From NCBI RefSeq assembly GCF_016195855.1, contig NZ_JACPYU010000014.1, positions 84,405 to 148,404 of the forward strand: a DNA stretch of 64,000 nt, in the 5' to 3' direction. Under the pieces are notes generated by a model that had not been told where the DNA came from, made no database searches, and saw nothing but the letters and a program-made list of their open reading frames with translations. A program made the translations under genes and the position numbers. Within the stretch, counting starts at the first letter, position 1, and each line of letters starts with the position of its first letter. This DNA is from Aquabacterium sp. GTDB taxonomy: Bacteria; Pseudomonadota; Gammaproteobacteria; Burkholderiales; Burkholderiaceae_C. Below, piece by piece: positions 18,006 through 26,805 of this stretch.

Positions 18006-18638
18006 TCAGAACCAGCTTTGCGGGACGATGATGATGTCTCCCGGCTTGATGTCGATGTTGGCGGAGATGTCGCCACGCTTGAGCAGATCCTTGAGGCGAA
18101 TGCTGTATTGCTTGCCCGACTCGGAGCCGCGAACCAGCACCGCACCATTGCCATCGGCGAAGTCGGTCAGGCCACCCACCTGGATCATGACGTCCAGCAG
18201 TGTCATGTTCTGGCGGAAGGGCACCGACTGGGGCTTGGCGGCCTCACCCACGATGCGGATTTGCTCAGTGCTCACGCCCTGAAAGTTGTTGACCATGACC
18301 GTGACCACGGGCTCACGGATGTACTTGGCCAGCGCAGCCTCGATTTCACGAGACAGGTCGGCGGGCTGTCGGCCTGCGGCCACGATGTTTTCCACCAGTG
18401 GCAGCGAGATGCGGCCATCAGGGCGCACGGTCACCGTTGCAGACAGGTCGGGGTTGCGCCACACCACGATGTTGAGTTGGTCGAGGGCGCCAATTTTGTA
18501 CAGTTGATCAGGGCTGGCTGCTTTGACGGGCGCGGCCGGGTAGCGGTCAAACGTGCCGCACGCACTCAGCCCCACCGTCAGGACGGCGGAGGCGGCCAGA
18601 CGCAGAGCAGCACGCAGAAAATGGGCGGTTGATGGCAT
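18006..18638 (-). CDS. OPX-family polysaccharide export lipoprotein (Wza/EpsE-like)
   Basis: 210 residues. A signal peptide ends in the lipobox LSAC (Cys at about 27), so the mature protein should be lipidated and sorted to the outer membrane. The polysaccharide-export domain is YKIGALDQLNIVVWRNPDLSATVTVRPDGRISLPLVENIVAAGR, followed by an SLBB-like part (ITVMVNNFQGVSTEQIRIVGEA-type sequence) and DILIVPQSWF-like end KPGDIIIVPQSWF. It is short like the EpsE proteins of exosortase loci and lacks the C-terminal helix of Wza. First gene of the minus-strand export operon (OPX-Wzz-kinase-barrel-ATPase-GT4). Confidence 0.93.
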   Translation of the reverse strand: MPSTAHFLRAALRLAASAVLTVGLSACGTFDRYPAAPVKAASPDQLYKIGALDQLNIVVWRNPDLSATVTVRPDGRISLPLVENIVAAGRQPADLSREIEAALAKYIREPVVTVMVNNFQGVSTEQIRIVGEAAKPQSVPFRQNMTLLDVMIQVGGLTDFADGNGAVLVRGSESGKQYSIRLKDLLKRGDISANIDIKPGDIIIVPQSWF

Positions 18639-18675
18639 GACTGACCCTTCCAGATTTCAAGCCTGATGTTTGAAG

Positions 18676-18735
18676 CGAAGTTGCCGCCTTGAGGGCTGGC
18701 TAGCCCGTAAGCATAGGGCTATTTCGGCAACTTCG
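18676..18735. promoter_or_regulatory. 11-bp inverted repeat upstream of the EPS export operon
   Basis: CGAAGTTGCCG at 18676-18686 is repeated exactly inverted as CGGCAACTTCG at 18725-18735. Between them lies a small GGGCT/AGCCC hairpin (18693-18697 / 18702-18706). The element is 38 to 97 nt upstream of the OPX ATG on the minus strand, where a promoter or operator is expected. It could be two regulator half-sites or a long RNA stem. No clear -35/-10 pair was found within it. Confidence 0.55.
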
Positions 18736-18780
18736 GGTGAGAACTGCTGCACCGAGTAACACCCCATTCGGGCGTGTTTT

Positions 18781-20331
18781 CTAATTGACTCGCTTGTGTT
18801 GCGCGCTCGTCAATCTCTGAACCAGCGCCTTTGCCGGCGCAGGTAATCTTTGGACCAATGGTTGCAGGTCTGCCAGGTCGTCCGCTGACCAGGCGCCCAG
18901 CCAAAACGTCAAAGGAATGTAGGCGACCACGAACAGGGCGCCACAGGCCAATTCCATGGCTGGCGCGTGCGTCCAAAACAGCAAGGGTGAAATCAAGGTG
19001 GCGGCCAGCACCGCGGCCAGGGCGAGCTTGCCCATGGGTTTGACGGGTAGATGGATGTCGCGCATGCTTCTTCGGATCTGCCACATCATGAGAAACAGAA
19101 TGGTCAGGCGGGTAATGGCGTGAGACAAAACGGCGCCTTTCAGGCCATATAAGGGCACCAGGGATGCGGACGTCACGACGCTGACGACAATCGACATGAT
19201 GGAAATCTGCGCCCAGAGTTTCTGGTTGTCTGTTGTGGACAGCAGTGCGCCAAAGGCGCCTTCCGCGAGCGTCAATCCGCCGATGAGGGTCATGACACGC
19301 AAGACATCCACGACCGGGCTGTATTTGCTGCCATACATCATCAATATGCCGGGTTCGGACCACAGCGTGCCCAGGCCGGCCATCAGCAGGCCCAGGAACG
19401 TGAAGTACTTCAGCGCCCTTGCCAGAATGGTGTTGACGCCGCGCACGCCCCCTTCGCCGTATGCGTGACTCATCAAGGGCATGAGCATGGTGGTCAGGGC
19501 GGAGGACAGCAGGTCAATGCCCCCACGGGTCAGCGCCGAGGAAATCGAGAAATAGCCCACCTCAGCCGGGCCAGTCAAAGAACTCAGCAACAGCGTTTCC
19601 ATGGTCTTGTTGCTCAGCGTTGCCACCACCACCAGGACGATGGTCCACATCAGATGTGGTTTGAGACGGCTCAAGGTGTCTGCACGGCAGTTCGTGAGGC
19701 CCGGGGTGATGTCCTCTTTCTTGAAGAAATACCTCACCAGCAGCATATAAGAAACACTGATCAGTGCGAAAAATATGGCGAAACTGTTGAGCGACGCGTG
19801 GAAAAGGGCCAGAACGCCCGCGCCGATGGTGTAAACCAAAGTGATGATCATGTTTGACCATGATTCCACCGAGAATTTCTTGTAGCCCTTGGCAATCGAT
19901 ATGTTGAACATATAGAAGGCCTTGCAGCTTACGCATACCGCAATGATCAACAAAAGCAGACCGGTGCTGCCAATCCAGCCTGCCGGTTTGAAAAAGACTG
20001 TGGAGATTGAAAACAGAATCAATACAGCGACAACGCTGACAAATTGCTGTTTTCTCAACCAATAGTGAACGTTTCTTGCTTCGTCCTGTTCACCTCTGCC
20101 GGAGCACTCCGAGATGAATCTGATGCCTGAAATGCCCAGGCCATGGTTGCCAATGACGACAAGCAGCCCTGATAGCCATACGAGATAGGCGTACTGCCCA
20201 TAGTCATGGGGGCCCAGGCTGCGCGCGATGATGATGCTGACAGCAAAGCCCAGCGCCGTCGTGACGTAGGTCGATGCGGCAATCAGTGCGGCTGCTCGGA
20301 GGTTGGATGTCGGTTTGGGCGTCGGGGGCAT
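18781..20331 (-). CDS. Wzx-type polysaccharide flippase
   Basis: 516 residues, about twelve to fourteen hydrophobic segments (first AALIASTYVTTALGFAVSIIIA-like, last LACGALFVVAYIPLTFWLG), of the MOP/polysaccharide biosynthesis family that turns undecaprenyl-PP-linked repeat units to the periplasmic face. Conserved N-terminal pieces are ARSLGPHDYGQYAYLVWLSGLLVVIGNHGLGISGIRFI. The ATG at 20331 (MPPTPKPTSNL) is preferred; the frame is open for 64 more codons upstream, but that stretch overlaps the promoter of the divergent plus-strand genes. It ends 142 nt before the OPX start and ends in TAG, so it may be a separate transcript from the export operon. Confidence 0.9.
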   Translation of the reverse strand: MPPTPKPTSNLRAAALIAASTYVTTALGFAVSIIIARSLGPHDYGQYAYLVWLSGLLVVIGNHGLGISGIRFISECSGRGEQDEARNVHYWLRKQQFVSVVAVLILFSISTVFFKPAGWIGSTGLLLLIIAVCVSCKAFYMFNISIAKGYKKFSVESWSNMIITLVYTIGAGVLALFHASLNSFAIFFALISVSYMLLVRYFFKKEDITPGLTNCRADTLSRLKPHLMWTIVLVVVATLSNKTMETLLLSSLTGPAEVGYFSISSALTRGGIDLLSSALTTMLMPLMSHAYGEGGVRGVNTILARALKYFTFLGLLMAGLGTLWSEPGILMMYGSKYSPVVDVLRVMTLIGGLTLAEGAFGALLSTTDNQKLWAQISIMSIVVSVVTSASLVPLYGLKGAVLSHAITRLTILFLMMWQIRRSMRDIHLPVKPMGKLALAAVLAATLISPLLFWTHAPAMELACGALFVVAYIPLTFWLGAWSADDLADLQPLVQRLPAPAKALVQRLTSAQHKRVN

Positions 20332-20433
20332 GCGTGCGGCGCGCTGAGTGGCGGGTTTTCTGCTGCAGCGAAGAGGGTGTCTCGTTGTAGGATCGGCCCT
20401 GCCGACGTGTTTGCATTGTATAGGAGAGACTGG

Positions 20434-21459
20434 ATGGCTTCGAGCCGTTATCACCAAATCGATTTGCTCAGATCTGTGGCCTGTGTCATGGTGGTAGCGT
20501 TTCACTATCTGTATCGAGGGCATTTGGGCGGCTGGATTCCCTTTGATCAGCCTCTTGCCTTGCAGTCTGTCGTGAAGTTTGGCTACCTTGGGGTGCCCTT
20601 GTTTTTTTCGATCAGCGGTTTTGTCATATTTCTGTCCGCTCAGAAAGCCAGCGCGAGGGCATTTGTGGCGTCGCGAGCGGCTCGCCTGTATCCCGCTTTC
20701 TGGATGGCCATCATTTTAACGACGCTGGTTGTTCGCCTGGGGGGCGATGCGACACTGATGGTGCCCTGGCGAGATGTCTTGATCAATTTCACGATGCTGA
20801 CCCATTGGTTTGGTGCAGATTATGTTGACTGGGCTTATTGGTCGCTTGCCGTTGAGTTGCACTTTTATATTCTGATCTGGTTGTTGCTGCGCTTCAATGC
20901 CTTGCAGCACATCGTTGTGGTCATGGCCGTATGGCTGTTTATTTCATTGGTCAACTGGATTCGCCCCATGTATCCGGTTGATTTTGTGCTGGAAGCGAGA
21001 TGGGCGCCTTTTTTCTGCCTTGGTATTTGTTCGTATCTGATGCGGGGTGGCAATAGGTCTGTGGGTGTTCATGCCTTGTTTTTTATGGCGTCCGCGCTGT
21101 CTCTGGCCTATATATATTCGCAGGCAGCGCACATGTCTGAATTTGACCGTATGGATGTGTGGGTGGCCGTGCTCATTGGCAGCGCTGTGCCTTTGCTGTT
21201 CTGGTTGATTTCGAGGCAACAATTTGAATTGGCGGGCGGCTCTGTTTTATGGTGGGCTGGCGCGCTGACTTACCCGGTCTATCTGCTTCACGAGTACATC
21301 GGCTATGTGCTGATCAAGCAGTTTTACGGCATGGGCATTGCGCCGATCTTGTGTTCTGGGTTGGTGTTTGTGCTTGTCCTCTTCTTGGCGTATCTCGTGC
21401 ATGTGCGTGTAGAGAGGCCGCTGTCCGCTGTGATAAGAAGGGTGGTTGCGGGTGCTTGA
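20434..21459 (+). CDS. Acyltransferase family 3 membrane protein
   Basis: 341 residues, about ten hydrophobic segments. Opens with YHQIDLLRSVACVMVVAFHYLYRG, the motif R...H characteristic of this family, followed by KFGYLGVPLFFSISGFVIFLSAQ and YWSLAVELHFYILIWLLL. Such proteins move acyl groups (often acetyl) onto sugars of surface polymers. An excellent ribosome binding site (AGGAGAG) lies seven bases before the ATG. This is the first gene of the divergent plus-strand arm; codon use is more AT-rich than in the flanking housekeeping genes. Confidence 0.88.
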   Translation: MASSRYHQIDLLRSVACVMVVAFHYLYRGHLGGWIPFDQPLALQSVVKFGYLGVPLFFSISGFVIFLSAQKASARAFVASRAARLYPAFWMAIILTTLVVRLGGDATLMVPWRDVLINFTMLTHWFGADYVDWAYWSLAVELHFYILIWLLLRFNALQHIVVVMAVWLFISLVNWIRPMYPVDFVLEARWAPFFCLGICSYLMRGGNRSVGVHALFFMASALSLAYIYSQAAHMSEFDRMDVWVAVLIGSAVPLLFWLISRQQFELAGGSVLWWAGALTYPVYLLHEYIGYVLIKQFYGMGIAPILCSGLVFVLVLFLAYLVHVRVERPLSAVIRRVVAGA

Positions 21460-22822
21460 TCCTGGCAAGCGGGGGGAGGGAGTCTCCTTCCTGTTCTTTC
21501 TTTTCCTGACCTACCTGGTCTTCCTGTATTTGCGGCCGGTTGAGTTGTTTGCGCAGTGGTTGGCTGACTATCGGCCCATGCTGTTCATCTGGTTGATTGT
21601 TTTTGCGGGTTCTCTGGCGCATGTGTTGGTGCACAAGGACGCTGCCGCCACCGCGCGGCATTACTGGGTTTTGTTTTTCCTGATGCTGGCCGTTTTCCTG
21701 TCTCTGGCTGTGCAGGGGCGCCTGGGTGATGCCTTGTCGGCCATGGCGGATTTCAGCGCCTCCTTGCTGTTGTTTGTGCTGATCAGCTTCAATGTGCCCA
21801 ATATGTCGAGGTTGAGAATCACCTGCCTGGTGATATCAGTATGTTTGCTCATTCTGGCTCTCGCAGGTATCAACGCTTATTACACTGGCTACATGTCTGA
21901 AGAGTTGGTCATGCAGCAGGGCACATATGATTTTTCAGTCGACGCGCCCAAGGTCCGCCCACCCATCCCGGCAGAGGACCATTCGGGGGCTTTTCGGTGG
22001 CGGGTGCGTGGGGTTGGGTTCTTGAATGACCCCAATGATTTTGGCCAGGCCTTGGTCATGACCATACCGATGCTCTGGTTGTTCGTTCGCGAAGGTGCCT
22101 GGTTCCGCAATATTTTTCTTGTCGGGTTGCCCAGCTTGATCATGGGCTATTGCATCATATTGACCAATTCGCGTGGGGCCTTGATTGGTGTGGGGTGTTT
22201 GTTGTTCTTTGGCGCACGAAGCAAACTTGGAAACTTCAAGACCATCGTGCTGGTTGGGGTGGCGGCGCTGGTTTTTGCTGTGATCGGGGCAACCGGCGGT
22301 CGGGAAATGTCATCAAAGGAGCGCTCTGCCGAAGAGCGTATTGAGGCCTGGGTGGAGGGCTTTAATATGTTGAAATCGTCGCCGCTCTTTGGGGTCGGTT
22401 ACGGCGGTTTCCTTGATCGTTACTATCTTACTGCGCATAACTCCTTCGTTCTTGGGTTTGCGGAGCTGGGTGTCTTTGGTTATTTCTTCTGGATGGCGTT
22501 ATTGGTTCTGGGGTTCACTGCGGTCAATCGTGTTGTTCGTTATGCGCCGGCCGGTTCAATGGAAAGCAGGGCGGGGCATATTCTGAGATCGTCTTTGGTC
22601 GGTTACATGGCTTGCGCCTGGTTTCTGTCCAGAACCTATCAACCTGTCTTGTTTTGCCTGCTGGCCTTGTGTGCGGCTTCCTGGGTGGCGGCGTGCCGGT
22701 CCCCAGCTTGCGCAGGAATTTCTGAACTTCATGCGCCATTGAAATTCTTCAAAAACACATGCCTTATGGTGCTGGTGTCCATTGCGGCGGTGCGTGCGTT
22801 TATTTTGATTCATTTCCTGTGA
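21452..22822 (+). CDS. Wzy polymerase / O-antigen ligase family protein
   Basis: About 456 residues with a dozen or so hydrophobic segments. The large periplasmic loop and its flanks show VGFLNDPNDFGQALVMTIPMLWL, ILTNSRGALIGVGCLLFFGAR and SSPLFGVGYGGFLDRYYLTAHNSFVLGFAELGVFGYFFW; the last is the Wzy_C signature with the conserved His-Asn-Ser. With a Wzx and a Wzz in the same locus it is most simply the Wzy polymerase; a ligase role cannot be excluded. The start chosen is a GTG that overlaps the acyltransferase stop; an in-frame TTG lies two codons earlier. Confidence 0.85.
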   Translation: MLDPGKRGEGVSFLFFLFLTYLVFLYLRPVELFAQWLADYRPMLFIWLIVFAGSLAHVLVHKDAAATARHYWVLFFLMLAVFLSLAVQGRLGDALSAMADFSASLLLFVLISFNVPNMSRLRITCLVISVCLLILALAGINAYYTGYMSEELVMQQGTYDFSVDAPKVRPPIPAEDHSGAFRWRVRGVGFLNDPNDFGQALVMTIPMLWLFVREGAWFRNIFLVGLPSLIMGYCIILTNSRGALIGVGCLLFFGARSKLGNFKTIVLVGVAALVFAVIGATGGREMSSKERSAEERIEAWVEGFNMLKSSPLFGVGYGGFLDRYYLTAHNSFVLGFAELGVFGYFFWMALLVLGFTAVNRVVRYAPAGSMESRAGHILRSSLVGYMACAWFLSRTYQPVLFCLLALCAASWVAACRSPACAGISELHAPLKFFKNTCLMVLVSIAAVRAFILIHFL

Positions 22823-22967
22823 GGTGCATGGCCTGTTGGAAGGGCACGTGCTTGAGGGGCCTGTAGGCGGGGGATAGTCGCGCTTGAGGGGGACCTGATA
22901 GACTCGTGCAATCATTTCATGTCCGGGCAGGGTCTGTTGTCAGCAGGCGCGCTCGCCCCGCTTTCAT

Positions 22968-24140
22968 ATGTTTTTAAGCCTTGTATTGCTGGCGGTGCTG
23001 GCGCCATTTGCCTTGCTCGCATGGGAGATCCGCAAGAAAAACCTGATGGTTTGGCTTGGCAACTATTTAAAACAGGATTGGCGGGCTCAAGGTCAGGCTG
23101 CTGTCGGGACTCGGCATGTGATGTTCTGCTTTGTGGACCACTACGAGCCGCAGTGGGCCAAGCCAAGCTATGAAGTCGAAGTGCAACGTGTGGCGCGCTG
23201 GCGTCAGGACTATCCCAAACTCTGCGCCAACCACCGCGACGCAGATGGCCGCCCGCCAGTGCACTCGTTCTTCTACCCGGAAGAAGAATATCGTCCCGAG
23301 CACATGAACGCGCTGGTCGAGTTGTGCCGCATGGGCTTGGGTGAAATCGACATCCATTTGCATCACCACAACGACACAGAGGCGGGGCTGCGCGAAAAGC
23401 TTCAGCGTTTCACGGGCCTGTTGGTCAAGGATCACGGGGCCTTGCCTGTTGGTGCCAATGGCCAACCGCTCTGGTCGTTCATTCATGGCAATTGGGCACT
23501 CGACAATTCACATCCCGATGGCGTGTGCTGTGGGGTCAACAATGAGTTGATCGTTTTGCGCGAAGAAGGCTGCTACGCGGACTACACCTTTCCCGCGGCG
23601 CCTGATCCTTGTCAGACCAGCACAATCAACAAGATCTATTACGCCAAGGACGATCCCCACAAGCCGAAGTCGCATGACACGGGTGAACGCGTGAAAGTGG
23701 GTGGCAAAGCCTGGGGCGACCTGATGATCATCCAGGGCCCGTTGGGCTTCATGATGAAGAATCGCAAGTTCGGCATCCTGCCCCGCATTGAAAATGCCGA
23801 TGTGCGCTCAAACAGCCCAGCTACGCCAGACCGCATTGATGCCTGGGTCGAAACCGGGATCCATGTCGAGGGGCGCCCTGAGTGGATCATTGTCAAGGTT
23901 CACACCCATGGAACGCAGGAGCGCGACATCAATACCTTGCTGGGGGATTCGATGGACAAGGCCTTCAGCTACCTTGAGTCCAGGTACAACGATGGCGTGA
24001 AGTGGCAGTTGCATTACGTCAGTGCACGTGAGACCTATAACATCATCAAGGCTGCGGAGGCTGGCAAGTCGGGCAATCCGAACGACTACCGTGACTACTT
24101 GATCCCGCGCCCGACATTTGTGCCGCAGGCCGCCGCCTGA
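22968..24140 (+). CDS. Membrane-anchored protein resembling polysaccharide deacetylases
   Basis: 390 residues. One N-terminal membrane helix (MFLSLVLLAVLAPFALLAWE) then a soluble domain. Motifs that line up with the NodB/CE4 fold are MFCFVDHYEPQW (Asp), FFYPEEEYRPEH, the His-rich GEIDIHLHHHNDTEAG and SFIHGNWALDNS; the HxxxH-type metal site would be formed by the HLHHHND segment. The rest (WGDLMIIQGPLGFM, WIIVKVHTHGTQERD) has no motif I recognise. A role in trimming or modifying the polymer is inferred from motifs and position. No good ribosome binding site is seen; 145 nt separate it from the wzy-like gene. Confidence 0.62.
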   Translation: MFLSLVLLAVLAPFALLAWEIRKKNLMVWLGNYLKQDWRAQGQAAVGTRHVMFCFVDHYEPQWAKPSYEVEVQRVARWRQDYPKLCANHRDADGRPPVHSFFYPEEEYRPEHMNALVELCRMGLGEIDIHLHHHNDTEAGLREKLQRFTGLLVKDHGALPVGANGQPLWSFIHGNWALDNSHPDGVCCGVNNELIVLREEGCYADYTFPAAPDPCQTSTINKIYYAKDDPHKPKSHDTGERVKVGGKAWGDLMIIQGPLGFMMKNRKFGILPRIENADVRSNSPATPDRIDAWVETGIHVEGRPEWIIVKVHTHGTQERDINTLLGDSMDKAFSYLESRYNDGVKWQLHYVSARETYNIIKAAEAGKSGNPNDYRDYLIPRPTFVPQAAA

Positions 24141-25324
24141 TGTTGATGTTGCTCACCGTCCTGGGGTTGCTGGGCGTTGCCCTGTTCCTTTACTCCTATC
24201 TGCTTTACCCCTTGCTGCTGGCTATGGTCGCCGGGGTCGTGCAGTTCAGGAAGGACATCGCATTTGCAATGGCCAAGTCCGATCGTCGCATGGTGGGCGA
24301 GTTTGACTGGCCCATGGTGGCCGTGGTGATCGCGGCCTACAACGAGCAAAAGCACATCGCGCAGCGCGTGCGCAATTTGCTGGAGTTGGACTATCCGCCA
24401 GAGCGTCTGCGCATCTATATCGGTTCCGATGGCAGCCGCGATGACACAGCCGCCATTCTTGGGCAGTTCGCTGATCCTCGCCTGACTGTGTTTGCGTTCG
24501 AGGAGAACCGCGGCAAGGCCAATGTTCTCAATGACCTGGTGTCTCGAGGGCAAGAGGGGGTGATCGTTTTTTCTGACGCCAATACCTTTTTCGCATCGGA
24601 TGCGCTCATGCACCTGGTGCGTCCTTTCAAGGATGAGTCCGTCGGCTGTGTCAGTGGCGAGCTGCATTTGCTCTCGTCAGGCGGCAACAATCAAGACGGG
24701 TTGTATTGGCGCGTCGAGCAATTTTTGAAGTTTTTCGAGAGCCGCATTGGTGGTGCCTTGGGTGCCAATGGCGCGATTTACGCTATTCGCCGGACGTTCT
24801 GGCAGCCGCTGCAACCTGACACGATCTGTGATGATTTTTGTATCGCCATGAATGTCGCAGCGTCGGGCGGGCGCATCGTGTACGCGCCTGGTGCCCGTGC
24901 GGAAGAAGAGATGCCCGAGTCCATTGGCGATGAATATCAGCGCAGGATTCGCATTGGCATCGGCAATTTCCAGGCCTTGTTCAGAAGCCCGCAGTACTTG
25001 TTGCGCACGTCCTGGGGGACCAGGTGGTCGTATCTGTCGCACAAGGTTCTGAGGTGGCTGGCGCCGCATTTGCTGCTGCTGTCGCTGGCCGCGTCTGTCT
25101 GGTTGGCCTGCCTGTCGCCCATTTGGTGGTGGTGGGTCATGCTGCAGTCGGCGGGGCTGGCTGTTGCCGTGCTGGCCTATCTGTTGCAAGGCCGATCGAA
25201 GCGATTGCCTTCCGCGCTGAACTTGTTTGCTTTCCTGTTTGCGCTGAACTTCGCCTTCGTCATCGCCTCCTGGCGATATGTGTCGGGTTCGTACAGCGGC
25301 TCATGGCGTCGTACGAGTCGCTGA
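24140..25324 (+). CDS. Membrane GT2 glycosyltransferase
   Basis: 394 residues. An N-terminal membrane helix (about 2-32), then a GT-A domain with VVIAAYNEQKHI, GSDGSRDDT (nucleotide binding), VFSDANTFF (metal motif position, DAN in place of DxD) and CDDFCIAMNVAASGG (catalytic-base motif), and three C-terminal membrane helices (from LAPHLLLLSLAASVWLACL). The plan resembles processive or membrane GT2 enzymes (BcsA/HasA-like in outline) but lacks the QXXRW motif; a QRRIRIG segment lies in its place. Start and the previous stop overlap (TGATG), so the two genes are coupled. Confidence 0.85.
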   Translation: MLMLLTVLGLLGVALFLYSYLLYPLLLAMVAGVVQFRKDIAFAMAKSDRRMVGEFDWPMVAVVIAAYNEQKHIAQRVRNLLELDYPPERLRIYIGSDGSRDDTAAILGQFADPRLTVFAFEENRGKANVLNDLVSRGQEGVIVFSDANTFFASDALMHLVRPFKDESVGCVSGELHLLSSGGNNQDGLYWRVEQFLKFFESRIGGALGANGAIYAIRRTFWQPLQPDTICDDFCIAMNVAASGGRIVYAPGARAEEEMPESIGDEYQRRIRIGIGNFQALFRSPQYLLRTSWGTRWSYLSHKVLRWLAPHLLLLSLAASVWLACLSPIWWWWVMLQSAGLAVAVLAYLLQGRSKRLPSALNLFAFLFALNFAFVIASWRYVSGSYSGSWRRTSR

Positions 25325-25359
25325 GCGTCAAAAAATAATTGTTGATTGGGTGTTTGAGC

Positions 25360-26559
25360 ATGGACGAAAAACTGAGCAAGCTGGTGAAGAGGGTGCTCTA
25401 TCACCATCGCACGCAGGGGAAGGCTGTCGAGGGCGTGCACATTCGGGGCATCACGGACGCGTTGCGGGCAGATGGTGTGGAGGTGGACATCATCTCCTTG
25501 CCTGGGGCTGATCCCTATGCGTCACCCAAGGCCATGTCGCCCACGAAACAGGCCACGTCGCTGATGAAATTGGTGGCCCGTTTTCCGGAGCCTCTCTTCG
25601 AGTTGACCGAGGTGGCCTACAACGTTGTGGCTGCATGGCGGGTATGGCGCTATCTGTCCAGCAAGGGGACGGTGGATTTCATTTACGAGCGCTACTCCCT
25701 GTTCATGTTTGCGGTCGTCTGGCTGGCGAAGTTGAAGAAGATCCCGATGATCCTGGAGGTCAACGATTCGGCCATGGTCGAGCGTGTGAGGCCGCTTTAC
25801 TTCTTGCGCATTGCCAAGGCCATCGAGGGGTGGACATTTCGGAACGCGTCGGGCCTGGTCTTCGTGTCGAGTGTGTTTCGCGACCGCATGCAGGCGGCGC
25901 ATGGCACCATCGCGCCGGCAATCGTCACGCCCAATGCTGCCAATATCGACAAATTCACCGCCACGCCGGAGCAGCGTGCCGCTGCCCGTTCGAAATGGGG
26001 GCTTGATGGCAAGGTGGTGTGTGGCTATCTGGGGGCTTTTTTGCCCTGGCATGCAATCGACAAATTTGTGTTTGAAATTGCAGACCAGCTCAAGTCCCGT
26101 CCTGATCTGGTTTTGTTGCTCGTTGGCGATGGCTCGACATTTCCAGAGGTGCAAGAGTTCGTCAGTCAGCGAGGGCTGAAAGAGCAGGTCGTTCTGGCCG
26201 GGCGTGTGGCTCACGACGATGTGCCCGGCCTGCTTGCAGCGATGGACATGGCCATTTTGCCCAGCGCAGGTGATTACACCTCGCCAATGAAGCTCTTTGA
26301 GTTCATGGCCTGTGGCATCGCGCCTGTCGCGCCCAGTTTCCTGCCTATTCGAGAGGTGTTGAAGGAGGGGGTGACCGGCTGGACATTTACCCCAGGCCGG
26401 TTGGATGAAGCAGTGCAGATGGTCCTGTCCAAGAGCGTGGACACGCACGCGCTCCAAAGCGTCGGTGTGGCGGCACGCGCGTATATCGCGGCGGAGAGGC
26501 AGTGGCGCCATAACGTGGTGCAACTGGTCGAGTTCGTGAAGGGCCTGCAAGGGCGTTGA
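25360..26559 (+). CDS. GT4 family glycosyltransferase
   Basis: 399 residues, GT-B fold. N-terminal GKAVEGVHIRGITDALRADGVEVDIISLPG, then VIYERYSLF-like FIYERYSLFMFAVVWLAK and, in the C-terminal half, VVCGYLGAFLPWHAIDKFV, LLLVGDGSTFPEVQEFV, VVLAGRVAHDDVPGLLAAMDMAILPSAGDYTSPMKLFEFMACGIAPVAP (a variant of the EX7E donor loop). The ATG at 25360 begins MDEKLSKLV; an in-frame TTG seven codons earlier is possible. It lies 35 nt after the GT2 gene. Sugar specificity is unknown. Confidence 0.87.
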   Translation: MDEKLSKLVKRVLYHHRTQGKAVEGVHIRGITDALRADGVEVDIISLPGADPYASPKAMSPTKQATSLMKLVARFPEPLFELTEVAYNVVAAWRVWRYLSSKGTVDFIYERYSLFMFAVVWLAKLKKIPMILEVNDSAMVERVRPLYFLRIAKAIEGWTFRNASGLVFVSSVFRDRMQAAHGTIAPAIVTPNAANIDKFTATPEQRAAARSKWGLDGKVVCGYLGAFLPWHAIDKFVFEIADQLKSRPDLVLLLVGDGSTFPEVQEFVSQRGLKEQVVLAGRVAHDDVPGLLAAMDMAILPSAGDYTSPMKLFEFMACGIAPVAPSFLPIREVLKEGVTGWTFTPGRLDEAVQMVLSKSVDTHALQSVGVAARAYIAAERQWRHNVVQLVEFVKGLQGR

Positions 26560-26654
26560 TGCTGCGGTGATTCAGGTCGTTTGGCTTGAGGGACATTTTG
26601 AGGTTGGTCACTCAAATGGGGTCTCCCTCGATCAGGTAGGCCGCTGCTATGATT

Positions 26655-26683
26655 CGCCAAGCTTTTAGCGGTGAAGCTTGGCG
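26655..26683. promoter_or_regulatory. Perfect 10-bp inverted repeat before the GT2/GT-C pair
   Basis: CGCCAAGCTT (26655-26664) and AAGCTTGGCG (26674-26683) flank a 9-nt centre. No T-run follows, so it is not a standard terminator. It lies in a 246-bp gap after the GT4 gene and about 120 nt before the next start, in an AT-richer stretch with a TATATA near 26770. It may be an operator or a processing stem; no regulator is known from the sequence. Confidence 0.55.
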
Positions 26684-26805
26684 TCAAACTTGTCGGTGTT
26701 TTCGGGCGGGGAATCATTTAAATCCTGCTCGATATTCACGATATGAATGCCTGGTTCGCAAGCTAGCGTATATACAAGCATTCGAATTGAGCATGGAGAG
26801 TTGAC

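Noticed and set aside
26679..26696. A TTGGC...TTG stretch that might be a sigma-54 promoter before the GT2 gene
   Set aside because: The -12 GC is GT and several other positions fail; it also lies inside the arm of the 10-bp palindrome.
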